Assembly: GCA_003135055.1 (NCBI GenBank)
Contig: PLDF01000424.1
Coordinates: forward strand, 174 to 64,173
Direction of reading: 5' to 3'
Length of the DNA: 64,000 bases
Source: Bryobacterales bacterium
GTDB lineage: Bacteria; Acidobacteriota; Terriglobia; Bryobacterales; Bryobacteraceae
Below the pieces are notes generated by a model. The model made no database searches and was not told where the DNA came from. It saw only the letters and a list, made by a program, of their open reading frames with translations. This document shows, piece after piece, positions 61,865 through 64,000 of the stretch. The number at the start of each line of letters is the position of its first letter. The first letter of the stretch is position 1. A program made the position numbers and the translations under genes.

Positions 61865-62531
61865 GCTTTTCTACTCGCTGCAAGGCGAGGGGTCGCTGAT
61901 CGGGACGCCCTCGTTCTTCATCCGCACCAGCGGCTGCAACCTGCGCTGCTCATGGTGCGATACGCCCTACACGTCGTGGCAGCCGGAGGGCTCGGAAATG
62001 AGCCTGGACGATATTTGCGCCGCGATCTGCGCTTTACCGCGGCATCCGGCTCGCCATGTAGTGGTCACCGGCGGCGAACCCATGATCGCGCCGGAGATCG
62101 TGGCGTTGACGGAACGCCTGCGGGCGCTGGGGCTGCACATCACGGTGGAGACCGCAGGCACGTTGTTCAAGCCGGTCGCCTGCGATCTGATGAGCATCAG
62201 CCCGAAGCTTGCGAATTCGACGCCGGAGGGTCCCTGGGCGGCGCAGCACGAGCGGCTGCGGCTTCAAGCGGACGTATTGGGGAAGCTGATGGCCGGCTAT
62301 GAATATCAGTTGAAGTTCGTGATTGCCAGACCGGAAGACGTGGCGGAGGTGAAATCGCTCGCGGCGGCTTGGAACGCGCCGGCGGAGCGCATTGTCCTGA
62401 TGCCCGAAGGAATCGACCCGGTACGTCTGCGCGAGAGGGCTTTGTGGCTGGCGGAGATCTGCAAGGACGAAAATTTCCGTTTTAGCCCCAGGCTGCACGT
62501 GGACCTTTACGGGAACCGGCGCGGGGTCTGA
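61851..62531 (+). CDS. queE: 7-carboxy-7-deazaguanine synthase (QueE, radical SAM)
   Basis: 226 residues. Converts CPH4 to CDG using a [4Fe-4S] cluster and SAM. The family N-terminus [13 protein letters not shown] is at TTG 61851, then the cluster motif CNLRCSWC (a CxxxCxxC site), and [10 protein letters not shown] for SAM binding. The TTG start lies inside queC, so the two are co-translated. With QueC it makes the late steps of preQ0 synthesis for queuosine; queD and queF are not in the window. Confidence 0.94.
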   Translation: MKIAELFYSLQGEGSLIGTPSFFIRTSGCNLRCSWCDTPYTSWQPEGSEMSLDDICAAICALPRHPARHVVVTGGEPMIAPEIVALTERLRALGLHITVETAGTLFKPVACDLMSISPKLANSTPEGPWAAQHERLRLQADVLGKLMAGYEYQLKFVIARPEDVAEVKSLAAAWNAPAERIVLMPEGIDPVRLRERALWLAEICKDENFRFSPRLHVDLYGNRRGV

Positions 62532-62535
62532 GTGG

Positions 62536-62555
62536 GACAGGCCTCCCGGCCTGTC
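62536..62555. repeat. REP-like palindrome
   Basis: GACAGGCC-TCCC-GGCCTGTC, preceded by GTGG, identical in core to 47417-47436. It lies just behind queE. Confidence 0.75.
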
Positions 62556-62620
62556 GATTGCCGCCCCACAAATGCGTCTTGACACAATACAGAGACACGC
62601 GATATAGTTGAACTCGCCAT

Positions 62621-62775
62621 ATGCTGTTCCAGGATATCCGCTATGCTCTCGGGTTCTCATCAAGAATCCGGGTTTCACGGCAGTCGCCATCGCGACTCTC
62701 GCGCTCGGAATCGGCGTCAACACCGCCATCTTCAGCTTGGTCTACGGCGTGCTAATGCGCCCGCTGCCGTACGAG
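62621..62775 (+). pseudogene. N-terminal remnant of an ADOP/MacB-type permease
   Basis: ATG 62621 opens [11 protein letters not shown] one-base loss near 62650 then shifts the frame to [40 protein letters not shown], the unmistakable N-terminus of ADOP permeases. Similarity ends at about 62775, and 80 bp later a dispersed repeat begins. No further permease sequence follows. Confidence 0.8.
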
Positions 62776-62856
62776 TGCGGAAGTTGGGCTAATCTCCCTC
62801 CACATGTCCTACGAAATGCTTTGGGCAAGGCGGCAGAAACCGAGGGGTGTGCAGGT

Positions 62857-62894
62857 GAAGAGAGCCGGCTGCAGGTAGGATTGGCTGCCCCACT
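62857..62894. repeat. Repeat family with AGCCGGCTGCAGG core
   Basis: AAGAGAGCCGGCTGCAGGTA then GGATTGGCTGCCCCAC; related to 8835-8882 (which has an extra stem) and 38666-38700. Confidence 0.6.
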
Positions 62895-63996
62895 AACTCA
62901 GACGGACCTCGCGGCCGCCTTCCTGCAAGCTCTGTCTCGCCGCCTCTATGACGCGATCGTTGAACCCGCTATTCGCGGCCGTCGCAAGCAAGCCGCCATC
63001 GAGTTGACCGCGTATCGCCGCGCTCACCATCTGTTCGATGGATCGATACCCGTACCCGGCCGGCGCTAATCCCGCACCGTCCCATTCGACATACTGGAAG
63101 TAATCCGGACTCGGCTCCGAATACGATGGCGGCTCCGCATAAGAGTACTTCACGCCGCGATACTGATCCGAATGCGCGATCAATCCGCCGTCTTCGCGGC
63201 CCTGGCAGTACATCGTCAGGCCCTGCGTATTCCCTCCCGGCGCGGCGTCCGGGTAACCTAGCGCGTTTTGGACGTTGAGGCACGCGCCGTTATCCCAGAT
63301 CACGCGCGCATCGGTCCAGAGATAACCTTCCGCGCCATTCGGGAAGCGGTCGCGGATTCCGTACACGCTTACTGCCACGGGCGTCAGTCCGGTGATGAAG
63401 TGCACTAAGTCGACATAGTGGCAGCCGATATAAGTGAATGCGTCCGAGTGTTCCTTGGTCATCCAGTTCTGGAAATTCGAGCGGCGGTAATACCACTTCT
63501 CCAGCAGACACGCAGTGCCCAGACGGAACTCGCCGAACCGGCCCTCGCGATACGCGCGACGCGCCATCAGGCTGCGGTCGTCGAAGCGCTTGTGATAATC
63601 GATGGCGACTAACAGGCTGCGGCGTCGCGCTTCTTCGGCGATCTGAACGCCGTGGCGATGTTCGAGCACCAGCGGCTTCACCGTGCAGATATGCTGATCG
63701 CGGCCCAGCGCTTCCATAATGACTTCGTGGTGTAACTGGTCCGGCACAGCCACGAACACCATGTTACGCGGCTCCATTTGCCGCATCGCATGCGCAAACG
63801 GGTTGAGATTTGCACTGAAGCTCTGGCCCGGAAACGCGCGCCGCAGCATGGGCGCGTCCGTTAGCGCCTGCAATGTTTCCTTGCGCCGCGCGCAAATAGC
63901 GATTCCGCCGACACGCCCCAGCCGCTGCAAGTGATACAGCGACGGCAGAATCTGATCGTGGACGATCATGCCGCCGCCCACAATCAATACGTCCAA
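62893..63996 (-). CDS. Gfo/Idh/MocA oxidoreductase (5' end uncertain at window edge)
   Basis: At least 367 residues. The Rossmann segment [18 protein letters not shown] is at the very N-terminus, then [19 protein letters not shown] and, in place of the EKP motif, [13 protein letters not shown] (the lysine is kept). The C-terminal domain contains [10 protein letters not shown] and [20 protein letters not shown]. The frame is open to the end of the window, with only a TTG (63996) as possible start inside, so the true start may lie outside. It is probably a sugar dehydrogenase; the substrate is unknown. It has no export leader, unlike the homologue at 13359. Confidence 0.85.
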   Translation of the reverse strand: MDVLIVGGGMIVHDQILPSLYHLQRLGRVGGIAICARRKETLQALTDAPMLRRAFPGQSFSANLNPFAHAMRQMEPRNMVFVAVPDQLHHEVIMEALGRDQHICTVKPLVLEHRHGVQIAEEARRRSLLVAIDYHKRFDDRSLMARRAYREGRFGEFRLGTACLLEKWYYRRSNFQNWMTKEHSDAFTYIGCHYVDLVHFITGLTPVAVSVYGIRDRFPNGAEGYLWTDARVIWDNGACLNVQNALGYPDAAPGGNTQGLTMYCQGREDGGLIAHSDQYRGVKYSYAEPPSYSEPSPDYFQYVEWDGAGLAPAGYGYRSIEQMVSAAIRGQLDGGLLATAANSGFNDRVIEAARQSLQEGGREVRLS

Positions 63997-64000
63997 TACC

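Overview
The window looks like chromosome of a soil acidobacterium of the Bryobacterales/Candidatus Solibacter type. This is inferred from family content: a TIGR03435 protein, a VWFA-related TIGR03436 protein, an ADOP-type MacB permease plus several broken ones, a giant Oar-like TonB-dependent receptor, several PQQ quinoproteins, an S53 protease, many Tat-exported sugar enzymes, and high G+C with many GTG/TTG starts. There are no rRNA genes, no complete tRNA and no CRISPR array.

Layout. 0-8.8 kb: end of a secreted protein, galE, an esterase, an ADOP-tail fragment, a degenerate erythromycin-esterase homologue overlapping a VWFA gene, a full ADOP permease and a GNAT acetyltransferase. 8.9-26.5 kb: a sugar or sugar-acid region with a mutarotase-like protein, a truncated mannonate-dehydratase relative, two ThuA proteins, a Gfo/Idh oxidoreductase, a CoA-acylating aldehyde dehydrogenase, a ThiO-like oxidase, the TonB receptor, a PQQ dehydrogenase, a cytochrome c-HhH protein and an MFS carrier. 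Four of its intergenic regions carry a CNGTWAC motif, often as direct repeats about 11 bp apart, which suggests a common regulator. 26.5-28 kb is a gene graveyard. 28-34.5 kb: sbcCD, a response regulator, a small membrane protein, a TPR protein and TIGR03435. 34.6-38.7 kb is an accessory patch: a higBA toxin-antitoxin pair with its operator, then a PD-(D/E)XK-like nuclease with an apparent 3' frameshift, decayed DNA with a sigma-54 activator remnant, and a tRNA-Asn 3'-end fragment. 38.7-64 kb: a second PQQ dehydrogenase, an amidohydrolase, an S1/P1 nuclease, an APC permease, TIM-barrel isomerases, a PHP-type protein, a MauE-thioredoxin fusion, an ABC-2 exporter, endonuclease IV, an S53 protease, a glycosyltransferase, queC-queE and a Gfo/Idh gene cut by the window edge.

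How the genes fit together. The 9-26 kb genes read as outer-membrane uptake (TonB receptor), periplasmic oxidation (quinoprotein plus cytochrome c), inner-membrane import (MFS) and cytoplasmic oxidation. Several steps are broken or truncated, so the pathway looks partly decayed or reshuffled.

The intergenic DNA is rich in repeats: a ~158-bp MITE-like element with GGGTGCTTA termini, short REP-like palindromes, a 53-bp duplicated sequence, and fragments of IS1634- and IS21-type elements. The best candidate for an undescribed system is the higBA-nuclease module; the best regulatory candidate is the CNGTWAC regulon.
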